A stretch of DNA of 64,000 nucleotides from Yponomeuta sedellus. Its lineage: Eukaryota; Arthropoda; Insecta; Lepidoptera; Yponomeutidae. Where the stretch lies: contig OW203726.1 of NCBI GenBank assembly GCA_934045075.1, forward strand, positions 11,749,337-11,813,336. The letters run 5' to 3'. Within the stretch, counting starts at the first letter, position 1; each line of letters starts with the position of its first letter. The notes under the pieces were generated by a model. That model worked only from the letters and a program-made list of their open reading frames with translations, was not told the origin of the DNA and made no database searches. Below, piece by piece: positions 14,201 to 44,299 of the stretch. The position numbers were made by a program, and so were the translations under genes.

Positions 14201-16337
14201 AAATTAAATAGGCTTCCCTCGCGAAGAAGATCGAATCGCGCAAAGCGCCGAGTTAACTAGCACGCTTTACATCATTGCAATGCGATTGGTTACCGGACTA
14301 CCGATATTATGAATAAAACGACCATTACCGAACTAATATGACTCTATTGGGCAAATATGCATTTTAAAGACTCACCCCCAGGTTTGATGGTCAGACAGGA
14401 TTTTGTTTCAAATTAGACGTTCACCGTAACGACACACGACAACGGCTTTGGCCGATCGTTGCATTCTTCTTCTTCTGCCTATCGTTATCAACCCTTGTAT
14501 GTCCCCACTGCTGGGGCACGGGTCTCTTCCTGTATCGCAGGGAGGTTAGACCATACTCCGCCACGGGGGCCAAGTACGGGTTGGTGGAGAATTGTAAGAC
14601 AGTGGCAGGCCTTACTGTCAGAAGTTATCGAGCCACCCATAAAGCCTCTGACATGGCTAAACGACTGCCATTACATGACAACCGGCACCAACGGCTTAAA
14701 GTGCCTTGCGAAGCACGGAAGCGCTCAGAAAAATGCCACTAACGATAGTCACAGGACGGTCACCCATCCTGCGCCTGTCCGCGCCTGTTGTTGCTTAACA
14801 CAAGTGATTGATTCCAATCACTCGGTCCGACTAGGCCACGAGCGCTTCTGCCTGTGCCATTCCACTAATGAAGGTTGAACGTCAGCTCCATTCGTCCATT
14901 CCCTTTCTAACCGATGCAGGAAAAAAAACAAAAAAATTGCCTAACACCTTACGCGGGTTGAAATACGAGAGGGAGGCCATTCCACTCTGTCAATTCCCTG
15001 TCAGGTTCGCGAATTTTCGGAATGCCTCCTTTGCTGGGTAGGGGCTTTGTACCGAACTTCCACCTATGTATCTACCATCATGGAAAAAATGTCGTTCAAT
15101 TACCATTAACGCCCAAAGCGGAAACGTCCATTAGCTCACATTGCAAATACACAATCGCCAATGTACCTTAAAGTTCGATGTTAAAGATTTTAAATGTCTA
15201 CTTAAAATGGCTGATTTACATTAATGCAAAAGCCTAACTTTTTTGGCCCTAAGTTCTACGATGTAGGTTCTATGTATACAGATTATTTATAATATAGACA
15301 ATCATATCGGTCAATGATCAAGACTGGATTCTAGCCGAAGATAATATTTTATTTTGGTGGTTTAGGACACTTTAAGTAGTCGAAAAGCATGTAAAGTATG
15401 AGGGTTTTAGGAGGTCATCAGGGTTTAATTGCTGTAAATGTGCATAAGCCAATGTTTTTCGTGCACCATTACAAAACGCAATCAGTTTTCTATTTCGCAC
15501 ATTGTTTTTAATTTGCTTACCCTGCACCCTAGTAGCAACGAAATCTTGCACGTCAAATCAGGACAACTCGCATAGAGGCATTTATTATACCAACAAGACA
15601 TCACAGGAACAAAAAACCAGACAAATAACACAACATGAGCACAACAGAAATAAACCAAATAATTATACAAATAAACGAAACAAAAAACAGACATAGGTTT
15701 CAAAGTAGACATACTACTCTACTAGGTACTGCTTCTTAAATCATATTTGTGATACCGTTAGAAACTCTACCTCATTTCTAGACTATGCAAGTCACGATGG
15801 CGACCCCCAGAGGGAGTCGAACCTACCATCTCCGGCATGGTAATCAAACGCGATATCACTCAACCAACGAAGCAGTCATAAAATCGACCCGGATTACTTT
15901 ACTTTCGTTGTCTCCAATGGCAACATGCTCTGGTACCCTAAAAAGTCGCAATAAGCTCTTTATGTCCACAGGACGGTCAGTCATACCGCACTCGGGTATT
16001 GTCTTTCCGCTCAACAAACGAGCGGAGTGTTTACTCGGCCAGAAAGTCGATAAATACGCCCGCCGACTCCATGCGTGCCTCTGCGAAAAGCAACTGCCAC
16101 TGCTGCGTGCGCGAAAACGACAGGCTCGGCGAAAATGGCTGCAACCCAATGAAGAACAGAGAGCTGAATACGTTGAAGATAATTGACAGTATGGAGCCAT
16201 TGCGAAGGAAAACACTTCCGCGGCGGCCCTCGGCAAACAGCTCGCCGCTCGGCGACGAGCGGGTGACGGAACTCTACATATTTCAGCATAGCAACGTTGT
16301 TGACTTTACAGATATGTCATGCGATGACAAGGTGTAA
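2178..16337 (+). CDS. RYamide-type neuropeptide receptor (class A GPCR), C-terminal part in seven exons
   Basis: Seven-transmembrane receptor of the plasma membrane, partial: TM4 to the C-terminus, about 325 residues. Exons are 2178-2299, 2870-2964, 3048-3173, 4044-4144, 4486-4576, 13824-13901 and 15972-16337; all introns are GT-AG and phases join without a break. Visible parts in order: TM4 (KVIIVFIWILALS), second extracellular loop with the conserved Cys (KPFCAPTE), TM5, third intracellular loop (WGARAPGNAQEIRD), TM6 with FALCWLPLQ, TM7 with FDWLAMSNSCYNPFIY, helix 8 (EKFKKEFKQRF) and a 147-residue tail. The LWG-x-PGNAQ-x-RD, CWLPLQ and CDWLAMSNSCYNPFIY pattern is what I associate with insect RYamide receptors. 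Family knowledge says these couple RYamide peptides to G proteins. Alternatives are other NPY/tachykinin-like receptors. Polyadenylation signal AATAAA at 16447. The exons upstream are outside the window. Confidence 0.8.
2392..2665 (-). mobile_element. tRNA-derived SINE (family B)
   Basis: On the minus strand a tRNA-like head with box B (GGGTTCGAATCCCGG) is followed by a body ending near the motif AGATAGAGAGTATGGGC on the plus strand. The same body recurs at about 22.4, 25.4, 31.8, 55.5 and 62.3 kb. Lies in a receptor intron. Confidence 0.65.
2870..2964 (+). CDS. receptor exon: ECL2 and start of TM5
   Basis: Acceptor TTATTTCAG, donor GTAAGT. Its first two bases complete a Val codon with the previous exon. 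Contains KKPFCAPTEFGSNS; the Cys is the expected disulfide partner of TM3. Confidence 0.82.
3048..3173 (+). CDS. receptor exon: TM5 and third intracellular loop
   Basis: Acceptor TTTCGCAG, donor GTGAGT, phase 0 at both ends. Encodes YIIPLCVITFAYTHMAMKLW followed by the diagnostic loop GARAPGNAQEIRDANHMK. Confidence 0.85.
3208..3490 (+). mobile_element. non-LTR retrotransposon, 3' fragment
   Basis: An open frame encodes a typical C-terminal tail of an insect LINE polyprotein, with QCQWAGHISRRTDNRWSKR, VLEWRPRLG and WMRQAEDRAPWRSLGE, ending in a YVQQWT motif just before the stop. A GATGATGATGA tail follows. 5'-truncated and inserted in a receptor intron. Related 3' ends occur at 22148 and 53150. 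The clade is not certain. Confidence 0.75.
3632..3840 (+). mobile_element. 5S-derived SINE, 3' part
   Basis: Carries the family's body from GTTGGTGCCGGC through the CCTCCATCAACCC segment to the end near TGGTTGATATC. The 5S-like head is missing. Confidence 0.6.
4044..4144 (+). CDS. receptor exon: TM6
   Basis: Acceptor GGCAG, donor GTTAGT, exit phase 2. Encodes VIKMLALVVALFALCWLPLQ; the CWLP motif is the class A toggle-switch region. The open frame runs on past the donor, but joining at GA/GTTAGT restores the conserved sequence into TM7. Confidence 0.82.
4486..4576 (+). CDS. receptor exon: TM7
   Basis: Acceptor TTTTTGCAG, donor GTAAGT. Encodes YRYINVLFFCFDWLAMSNSC and then YNPFIYAIYN; NPFIY is the class A NPxxY motif. 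Confidence 0.87.
4750..5060 (+). repeat. dispersed repeat, inverted partner at 16.7 kb
   Basis: The stretch with CGTTGCAGTTGCCGTGGTCACGG and the following AGTGGCGAGTACAGT recurs in reverse orientation at about 16730-16985. Both copies end near a ...TTGAAACCATCCA motif. Confidence 0.6.
5570..6075 (-). mobile_element. non-LTR retrotransposon (RT C-terminus), 3' fragment
   Basis: Minus-strand frames encode a typical LINE polyprotein C-terminus: KGMLRWFGHVE, RLTKQIYIANVNG, GRPRRTYIDQIGDVL, NRRACMQCLMHVDEAK and a final AYPSGI. It is split over two frames by an indel near 5750. Short related 3' ends occur near 30.3, 32.4 and 37.7 kb. Confidence 0.75.
6430..6597 (+). mobile_element. LINE-like 3' end
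   Basis: AGGTTGTCTGGAAGAGATC followed by ATAAGGCCG and ending in ATGTACAATAAAGTG; the same 3' end recurs at about 12400-12540 (plus) and 57545-57690 and 38905-39030 (minus). Non-coding. Confidence 0.55.
6731..6880 (+). mobile_element. tRNA-derived SINE (family A)
   Basis: Head GTAATACAGAGAATATT, then a tRNA-like section with box B (GCGGGTTCAAGTCCCGGC) and tail TTTTAGCCTCTAAATAGG. Confidence 0.65.
7417..7482 (+). mobile_element. 5S-derived SINE, 3' tip
   Basis: Only the terminal 60 or so bases of the family (TATGGCCTAACC to CAAGGGTTGAT) remain. Confidence 0.5.
8365..8440 (-). repeat. tRNA-like relic
   Basis: Minus-strand box B-like CCAGGTTCGAAGCC with a possible box A about 45 bases upstream. 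No acceptor stem is visible, so this is probably a SINE remnant rather than a tRNA gene. Confidence 0.35.
10968..11285 (+). mobile_element. tRNA-derived SINE (family B)
   Basis: tRNA-like head (AACCCAGTGGGTAGAACAT, box B GGTTCGATTCCCAG) followed by the family body with the motif AGTTATGTACAT and ACATCGTGCAGAAACC. Closely related copy at 57033. Confidence 0.65.
11515..11630 (-). mobile_element. tRNA-derived SINE (family A)
   Basis: Reverse-oriented tail GCACTAACCCGTGCTAAGG, then TTAGAGGCTAAAAATTCC and box B complement. Truncated inside the tRNA-like head. Confidence 0.6.
12094..12312 (+). mobile_element. family A SINE with an inverted tail at its 5' end
   Basis: 12094-12152 is a reverse complement of the family's 3' tail (TTAATGCACTAACCCGTGC to AGAAGCTAAAAAT). 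It joins directly to the normal SINE head (GTAATACAGAGAATATTG), tRNA-like section and forward tail, making an imperfect palindrome. Confidence 0.65.
12400..12540 (+). mobile_element. LINE-like 3' end
   Basis: Contains AGGTTGTCTGGAAAAAAATTG and ATAAGGCCGCCCATTGTA, matching 6430-6597. Non-coding. Confidence 0.5.
13102..13295. repeat. MITE, copy 1 (ACAGTCTGTTAG termini)
   Basis: Begins ACAGTCTGTTATCTTTTAGA and ends with the reverse complement, TCTAAAAGCTAACAGACTGT. About 195 bp and non-coding. Internal blocks (ATATTCGTGTAATGGAAATA, TAGTATTACACTCGTGTG) are shared with copies at 35902 and 40560. Confidence 0.75.
13824..13901 (+). CDS. receptor exon: helix 8
   Basis: Acceptor TTTGTTACAG, donor GTAAGT, phase 0 at both ends. 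Encodes EKFKKEFKQRF then TFGKKQSRCPMESFE, the amphipathic segment expected right after NPFIYAIYN. Confidence 0.8.
14478..14858 (-). mobile_element. 5S-derived SINE, near full length
   Basis: Best copy in the window, about 380 bp. Read on the minus strand it starts AGAAGCGCTCGTGGCC, carries a 5S rRNA-like region (GTTAAGC, GGATGGGTGACCG), then a unique body, and ends near TACAAGGGTTGATAAC. The overlapping 139-codon plus-strand frame is fortuitous. It lies in the intron before the last receptor exon. Confidence 0.7.
15795..15880 (-). repeat. tRNA-like relic
   Basis: Complement of box B (GGAGTCGAACCTACC) with a possible box A complement near 15865. Similar to the relic at 53435. No tRNA acceptor stem visible. 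Confidence 0.4.
15972..16337 (+). CDS. receptor last exon: C-terminal tail
   Basis: Acceptor TATGTCCACAG; phase 0 entry gives DGQSYRTRVLSFRS. The 121-residue tail is rich in Ser, Arg and Asn, with a Cys cluster (SNCHCC) that could be palmitoylated, and ends MSCDDKV then TAA. GC content is higher than the flanks. The exon assignment rests on phase and proximity rather than strong family similarity. AATAAA at 16447 supports a gene end here. Confidence 0.68.
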   Translation, partial: DGQSYRTRVLSFRSTNERSVYSARKSINTPADSMRASAKSNCHCCVRENDRLGENGCNPMKNRELNTLKIIDSMEPLRRKTLPRRPSANSSPLGDERVTELYIFQHSNVVDFTDMSCDDKV

Positions 16338-16446
16338 ATATAACATGATTTACTATAGAATACCGTGTATATAGCTAGTTTAAATAAGTGATAAATTATT
16401 TAAAAAAAAAACAATGATTGTGATGTAATTATCTTTAAAGGAGAGA

Positions 16447-16452
16447 AATAAA
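16447..16452 (+). promoter_or_regulatory. polyadenylation signal of the receptor gene
   Basis: AATAAA 110 bases after the stop codon. Confidence 0.55.
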
Positions 16453-16729
16453 GGTTGTTAGACGAAGGGACTTGTTTCGTCATTCTCACAGACAGTAAGT
16501 ACCTACCTACTTCAAATCAGCGCTGAAATAATAGTGCAGTACTGCACTAACATAATTAAATGAGTTCTGCTCTTACTGCGATATTCAGTCCAGCGATGAG
16601 ATTCATTTCGCAAAGCAAGCTTCTCCCTACTGTTATTGCACTTAAATGAACTGTAGACTGTTAAATTGCCGTACCTACACGTGCCAAAACAAATTATGTT
16701 CCAACTGGGACAAAGATAATTATGAAACG

Positions 16730-16985
16730 GGTCTAATCGCGATTATTTATTAGGTAACACGATGTTTTTAAGCTTTCAAGTACGTGGTTGAAAACTTGAA
16801 ACCATCCAGTGCTAATTTAATACAAATCACGCGCCTTATCACCCGAATTGTCCGCGACTGGCTGCGAAAAACTAAAAGTGAACAATAACTAACTGTACTC
16901 GCCACTTCAGTTTACCCGTGACCAAGGCAACTGCAACAGTACCGAAACGTCGGGAATGAAGGTAATTACGTCTTACCTTATAAAT
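16730..16985 (-). repeat. dispersed repeat, inverted partner of 4.8 kb
   Basis: Reverse-oriented match to 4750-5060, including GTGACCAAGGCAACTGCAAC. The repeat lies just outside the last exon. Confidence 0.6.
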
Positions 16986-17016
16986 AACCGCAAATAGGCC
17001 TGTTTAGTATAAAACT

Positions 17017-18090
17017 ATGGGGTTAGTATCAGATGATCGTAAAAGCAACTGGTCACGGCATCAACTTGTCCTAAAATCATTTCGACGAAATTGCAACTAG
17101 ACTAAAAAGCAACTCGTCTATGAAGCAAATCGTCAGAAAATTATTTTGTCTACTGCCCTATAATCTATTCGACTTAAATGTGATTGGTCTAAATAGTTGG
17201 TCGCCTGTTAAGCAACTCGTCTTAAAAAACAAGTGATCTACATAGTTGGTCGCCCGTGAAGCAACTCGTCTTAAATGGGTGTCGGGTAACATTAATCCTG
17301 TTTCAATCGTACCTGAGCGTTCAGATTAAGAAGTATGACTGTAAATGAATAAAAATGGGAAAATCTGAGGCAAAATTCTGACTTATTCGGTGAAGTTTTG
17401 TTGAGGAAACGTAGAAATATTTTAAGTACCTACACTTATCTACACGGGAGCGCGTACTTTCTGAAAACTTCTCTACTTTATACTTTAATACTTTTTCGTA
17501 GAAATAAATAAAAAGAACAAAAGTTATATTAAATCAATCAGTATAATGCTCCTGCGATGCAGGAAGAGACCCGTGCTCCAGCAGTGGGGAAAAACAAGGG
17601 TTGATAACGAATCAGTATAATAACTAGTTTGAAAAAGATAAGATAAGAACAAAAACACACCTTTTTAAAACTTAACGCATTTTCTCTTACAAACACATCA
17701 TTCTGCCTAAATGATCTGATGAAAATGAACATTAAATAAAACAAATAAATTATATTTGGCTTAGATTCAAATTTCTTTTTATGTCCGATATAACTATTAA
17801 AAATTCATGTGCCGAAATTCAACCAAATAACTATTTTGTGTTTCTGACGAGTTGCTTTTGAGACCAATAACTTTTTAGCTGAATTGCGAATTTGTCCAGG
17901 TGATTTTAAGACGATTATCTATAGAGACCAGTTGCTTCATGGGCAACCTCATAATTTGTCTAACGGATTTCTGACGAGTTGCTTCATAGACGAGTTACTT
18001 TTTAGTCTAGTTGCAAATTCGTCATGATGATTTTAGGACAAGTTGATGCCTGGACCAAATGCTTTTACGACCATCTGATACTAACCCCAC
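17017..18090. mobile_element. foldback-type element with long, internally repetitive inverted ends
   Basis: Starts TGGGGTTAGTATCAGATG and ends in its complement, CATCTGATACTAACCCCA. The inverted ends extend about 250 bp and consist of degenerate sub-repeats of about 30-40 bp around AGCAACTCGTC. The middle has no transposase frame and includes a 5S-derived SINE tip (17547-17612). Confidence 0.75.
17547..17612 (+). mobile_element. 5S-derived SINE, 3' tip
   Basis: GCGATGCAGGAAGAGACCCG to CAAGGGTTGATAA; sits in the loop of the foldback-type element, so it arrived with it or after it. Confidence 0.5.
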
Positions 18091-19287
18091 ACAATTTGTA
18101 TGTATAAGTATCGCGAATCATTAATATTTACTGAGCCAAAGATATACTTTTCTTTGATACACCTAATTTATCACGAAAGAGAAACCATGTTGCATGTTAG
18201 AGGAAACACATAAAAATAGTAGTCTGTAGTTCACCGATAAAAATAGGTGTGAACAATTCACTAAAGTATAAAAACCAACGGAAACATTAAACATAGTAAA
18301 ATTCAGACCACAGTAAACAAACAACTTCCTACAACATTCATACATAACATTGTGAGCATGTGGTAGGTATTTTAGCTCGCTTCATCTCGCTTATTTATTT
18401 TGTGTAATTTTTTACGGAAAATAACATGATTAATCCTATCCTTACCATGATAACGGCTGACAGCTGACTGTAAAGCTCGACTTGCTCTCAACTAAACTAT
18501 AACATTTAACAAACTAGCACGTAAGTAACAGCAGGAAATTGAATTGATTTCTGCACTAAACTCCTGACGGAATTCCTGCTTGAGTTTCAGATATTCAAGG
18601 TCGAGTTATTCACACACTAAAGAACGCTTCGTAAACCACACGACCGAACCCGTAGAGTCCCTCGGGGACTTATATTTTGTGCGGTGGATATTTTGCGTGC
18701 AGCTTTTGCCTTTGCAGGTGTTTGCGTGAGAGACGGGGCAAATTAATCCTGTACCTTATAACATGCTACAAAGTCGGGTAATTGAATAGGGCTAGTGTTA
18801 CAGTTTAGTGGAACTGTAATTAAAAAAGGAACATTCAGGATATTATAGGCGTTTCACTGGAATCTACGACCTCGCAAGATTCAATAACACAGTAATCTCA
18901 AAGTACTTATGTACTTTCTACTTAGTATTTGTTCTTGGTATACCTTCTACTTGATATACATTCTTAGGATTATAGATGGAAACAGTACATTAATTTGTTG
19001 ATCAGCCTTTGTGTTACGTAACTTTCTACTCTATTAAGTTAAGCATTTAGACGTCTCCAAAGTGTCAAAATATGTTTGTTTTTGACAGTTGGAAGTAGGT
19101 TAAAAAAAGTAAAAATCGACTTCACTTAACCCAGTGGACACTAACGTAATATATCCCCAAATCGGTAATCAGTTAATGATACATGTTTTAAAACATAAAA
19201 AGTACTGCAAAGCATTAAATTCAAAATGTCTAAACAAGGTAATAATTTGATGGTGACAAAAATGGCGTATACATTTACCGTCTCCTC
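18091..19287. other. intergenic, nothing recognised
   Basis: AT-rich sequence between two mobile elements. No open frame resembling a known protein and no clear repeat. Confidence 0.5.
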
Positions 19288-20590
19288 GGCTGCTACTTAT
19301 GGAAGAAAAGATAAAAGATACATTTGTTTAAGTAAAAATAAACAAATGTATGTGGCTAAATATGCTTTTATTGTTTTTTAAAGTATTCTCCACTATGATC
19401 GATGCACTTTTGCATTCGATGAAACCAATTTGTAAAACACTTTTTCCACTCTGATTGAGGTATCTCCAAAACGTGCTGTTTGAACGCATCTACGGCATCT
19501 TCACGGGTCGAAAATCGTTGACCACGTAATTTATTCTTTACATTTGGGAATAATTAGAAATCATTGGGAGCCAAATCAGGGCTGTACGGTGGATGACCCA
19601 TCAATTCTATTTTTTGACCATCCAAAAATGTAGTTGTTTCCTGAGATGTATGACAGCTGGCATTGTCATGGTGAAGTATGATTCTACGTCGCTGGTTGTT
19701 TTGGCGTATTTCTTCAAATACTTCCGGCAAACAAATGGTCGTGTACCACTCCGAATTCCGTTCTGCGATTCTCCAGTGGTATTGTAGCCACATGGCCATT
19801 AATACCAAAAAAGCAGCCCACCATTTGCTTTACAGTGCTTTTTGCACGAGCCACTTTCGTAGGGTTCGGCTCATTTTGAAACACCCAAACTGTTGATTGT
19901 TGTTTCGTTTCGGGATCGTACGCGTAGATCCAGGATTCGTCACCTGTGTAGATAATATAAACAGATTTTGAGTCACCTCCGTTGAATTTTTTTAAGGTTT
20001 TCTTGCACCATTCGACGCGAGCATCTTTTTGATCCTAAGTTAAGTTGTGCGGGATCCAACGCGAACAGATTTTTTTTACAGACAAATGTTCATGTAATAT
20101 CCTATGAGTGCTCGTCATACATATGCCCAGAAAAGCCTCTATCTCGCGATACGTAACATGGCGGTCTTGCATTATTAGTTTTCGCACAGCTTCAATACTT
20201 TGTGGCACAGCCACCGATTTCGGGCGACCTTCTTTAACTTCGTCCGTGAGCTTACTGAGCCCGCGATTAAACTCACTAAACCAGTGATACACAGTCGTTT
20301 TTGATGGAGCTTCGCCACCAAAAGTCGAAGGTAATTCATCTACGCACTGTTGTTGCGTTAAACCACGTCGAAAATCGTAATAAATCATAGCACGAATATT
20401 TTCACGAGTGAGTTCCATTATTTCAGCGATATGTAGTAATTTTAAACCCAACAAAAACAAAATACTAACGTATATAAGAGAAAAATATTAGCGGCCAGTA
20501 TTTAAAAAAAGAAGGTATTTGACCATGGAGGTCAAACATTGCGTTTAAAATTATTGGAAACCCAGATTCCGCATACATAAGTAGCAGCCT
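19288..20590 (-). pseudogene. mariner element copy 1, defective transposase
   Basis: Mariner of the DD34D type on the minus strand, bounded by inverted ends around GGCTGCTACTTATG. Transposase begins MELTRENIRAMIYYDFRRGL and has the helix-turn-helix segment, WIPHNLT, HDNASCHTS and YSPDLAPNDF. Breaks: a TAG after WIPHNLT (Gln codon in copy 2), a TAA right after the third catalytic Asp, and a frameshift near 19760. The 3' terminal repeat region is rearranged next to a second AACAAATGTA block. Confidence 0.85.
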
Positions 20591-20767
20591 GTGTACCGTC
20601 TATCCGAATAAATATGTGACAAAGTTACTTTCGGGTTTTGTTTGACAGAATGATATTTATTATTTTTATTAATTCTTTATTGCACTAATTACATGAGTAA
20701 ATGTACAAGGGCGTGCTTAATGCAAGAAGCATAATAATTACACATCCATACAAAAACATTTTAATGC

Positions 20768-20825
20768 ACCTTATAAAGATCCTACTACAGGGCACAGAAC
20801 TTTTCTCAGATAGAGAGCATGGGTG
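20768..20825 (-). mobile_element. family B SINE, tail fragment
   Basis: Short match to the family body (CAGGGCACAGAACTTTTCTC, GATAGAGAGCATGGG). Confidence 0.4.
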
Positions 20826-20859
20826 TATATACAAGAGTGCAAAGTTGCTTTTTAACCGC

Positions 20860-21020
20860 GTGTTCAATTTTGATGACCGAGCAAGCGAAGGATTCTAAAA
20901 TTGAATCACGAGCGCAGCGAGTGATTCAAAATTAGAATCCTGAGCGTTAGCGAGGGAATCAAAAGAGCACGAGGTGAAAAATCTTTGCACTCGAGTGCAA
21001 CACTTAACTTTTCATTCCAC
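20860..21020. repeat. GC-box-like dispersed repeat
   Basis: Contains palindromic phrases such as GAGCGCAGCGAGTGATTC and GAGCGTTAGCGAGGG; a related phrase CGAGCGCAGCGAGGGC occurs at 30725. Non-coding; family unknown to me. Confidence 0.4.
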
Positions 21021-21184
21021 CTCAGCGAGGAAATGACTAAATGCAAAAAAAAACGTTTACAATCACAAGATAGGTACACTTTTTAATTCACAAACTTAGT
21101 GCACACGATGTTCCAAATTCAATTCACTTTATCCTCTAGAGAATAAAAACGGCTTTTCTACTCAGATATTGAAGATTAAAAATA

Positions 21185-21345
21185 CTCTTTCCGGGATGGT
21201 GGCATGAAATTGGTATTGCTATTATAGCTTCACAAGTGTACACAACTTAAAAACCAAAATCACTGGTACATGCCCGCACTGGGAATCGAACCTGGGTCTC
21301 TTGCTTCAGAGTCCATTGCTCTACCTACTGGGCTACCACCGCTAT
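21185..21345 (-). mobile_element. tRNA-derived SINE (family B)
   Basis: Minus-strand tRNA-like head with GGTAGAGCAATGGACTCTG and box B complement GGGAATCGAACCTGGG; body runs toward lower coordinates. Confidence 0.6.
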
Positions 21346-21687
21346 AGAAAATCATTCGTGCCTCGTTTATTTCTAACACCCGCATAATTAATCCAAGAGC
21401 GGCTTGCGCCAAGTCACTGGATAAGTAACAAAATCATAAATAGAATAATTAGTTGACAGGGTTGTCAGACACACAATTTATTCAAGGATAGCTTTGCAAA
21501 TGGTGCGAGACGTTTTTGGACTTATTCACTGGATAGAGCTTGCCCTTGGATAAAGAAATATTATTATAATGCTGTTATAGAGGCTTAGGCTTGTTTTCAC
21601 GTATATATAAAAAAAAACATAGGACTGTATCAAAAGATTTAATTATACATGCAGAAAAAAAGGCCCCACTAACTATAAATGGCTACT

Positions 21688-21828
21688 AAGAGCCAGTTTC
21701 TGAATTGCTAGTTTCACTAAGTAAATACTTAAGTGCCGTTCTGTCTGGCTCTTCTCTGAGAAATTCAAAGAGACAGCACTACAGTAACCTATTTACTTAG
21801 CAAAATTCTCAATACAGAAACTGGTTCA
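21688..21828. repeat. palindromic MITE, copy 1
   Basis: Begins CAGTTTCTGAATTGCTAG and ends with an inverted version, TCTCAATACAGAAACTGG. A shared centre (GAGACAGCACTACAG) links it to 49088-49230. Confidence 0.6.
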
Positions 21829-22147
21829 TCCCATACTTATAGAACACCTACATTAAGCATAAATCAATATTGTTAACGTTTGAATAACTATAAAGGTCTA
21901 TGTTGTTTCTGGCTGGATTCCCGTGATGCGTGCCTGCAATAATTCATGGCAAATGCGGGTGAACGATGGCGCCGACATCAATGTTTATTGAAATGTTTAC
22001 TCTGCACTGATTATAAAGTTTGAAAACATCTCAGTGAAAACATTAGCTGTTTTTTGTCCAGGATATCCTGAACCTATCTGGTAAAATTCATAGAATGAAT
22101 GTAAATGCTTAGTGAATGCTATTAAAGTGACAAGGAAGTTCTATAAA

Positions 22148-22245
22148 CACACCTAAGAAAGCTGAAGACAGGGCGCTATGGCGCTCATCAGGGGAGGGCT
22201 ATGTCCAGTAGTGGACTAGTACAGCCTGATGATGACCTAGAAAAG
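22148..22245 (+). mobile_element. LINE 3' tip
   Basis: AAGACAGGGCGCTATGGCGC to CAGCCTGATGATGA, the same 3' end as the fragment at 3208-3490. Confidence 0.55.
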
Positions 22246-22389
22246 TGTACTCTAATCAGTTGCCTACGTAACTTCCATTTACTTGCGGAAATTGCAGATC
22301 GGTAGAAAAAGTTAATTACGACAAACACTAGGAGTCTAGGAGTAAATTTTTAAAAGTTGGATAGTCTCATGCTCTGCCAAAAGCAGGTA

Positions 22390-22535
22390 AGTACGAGTAT
22401 TAGCCGACGGACGAGTGGTATTGCTACTATCACTTCACAAATATACATAACTTAGTAAACATTGGTATACGCCGGGATTCAAACCTACGATATTCCGATT
22501 GAGAAGCCGGTGTCCTACCGCTCTGCTACCACCGC
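22390..22535 (-). mobile_element. tRNA-derived SINE (family B)
   Basis: Complement of box B (GGGATTCAAACCTACG) and ACCGCTCTGCTACCACCGC, the head of the family in reverse. Confidence 0.6.
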
Positions 22536-22559
22536 TATATTTTATTTACAAAATTTACT

Positions 22560-22805
22560 AATGCTATAAAAAGTATTTAAGATATAGCACAACAAACTTC
22601 AACCTAAATCACTTCGAGGGTCAGGTAATAGAGGTTTTATAGCGTATTAAAAGTTTAATTACAAACAAATTGACTAGAAAACAAGTTAAAAATAAGCCGA
22701 TATTATACAGATTGTCAATTTATTTACGATATAGCACACCAAACTTCAATCTAAATCACTTCGAGAATCAGGCAATGATTTTGCAGTGAATTAAAAGTTT
22801 ACCTA
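22560..22805 (-). repeat. duplicated block in the presumed 3' UTR of the glutamine synthetase-like gene
   Basis: About 75-90 bases around GATATAGCACAACAAACTTC (from about 22575) recur at about 22728-22800 with few changes. A reverse-strand AATAAA lies at 22719-22724, about 100 bases past the stop codon. Confidence 0.55.
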
Positions 22806-22823
22806 TTCGTCGAAGAAGTTTAC

Positions 22824-43671
<20,848 letters not shown>

Positions 43672-44299
43672 TTTGAGATCTGAAAATATTGTAACGAATC
43701 GGTATAACACTCCCATGTAAGAGTACTTGATAGGGTGGTACTTTGGCAACCTCTCAACAAAATGTACAGCTTGGTGAGTAACAAGCGGGACTTAAGACTG
43801 TTATTTACCAAAGGGTTCCTAAGGTAAATAACAGTTACAATTTTTTCTTTGGATCGGCGAGTGAGTATTTGATTTGGCAGGTCTGTAAATGGAGAGATGA
43901 AGAGATGTTATTTGTATTTTACAATCCTTATTTAAATTAGTCTTTATAAGGTGGCTACAAATTATTTTTAATGACCATTTTAATTAATTGCGGTCATATT
44001 CTGAACTTTCACCTCAGAAACGTTTCGATTCCTTTTGACTCTTTTCGATACTTTATTCAATGATCAGTTTTTTTCAGTTGTATTGAAAAATATTATCTAT
44101 TACAAATGTGTTGTAAAGTAACGATAGCTTAATAAGTTTTTAAAGTTCTTTAAGATAAGTTACTTGATAAGTGGATAGGCTTGAAAACTAATTCAACCAT
44201 TTATACCAACTGTTCGTTTGAATATTATATGCTAAATATTATGATGATTTATGAACGCTAACTCAAATTATGCATTTCTAAGTGGTTTTGTGTACTTGG

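Noticed and set aside
14459..14878. 139-codon plus frame
   Set aside because: Entirely within a 5S-derived SINE copy; similar frames arise in other copies of the repeat.
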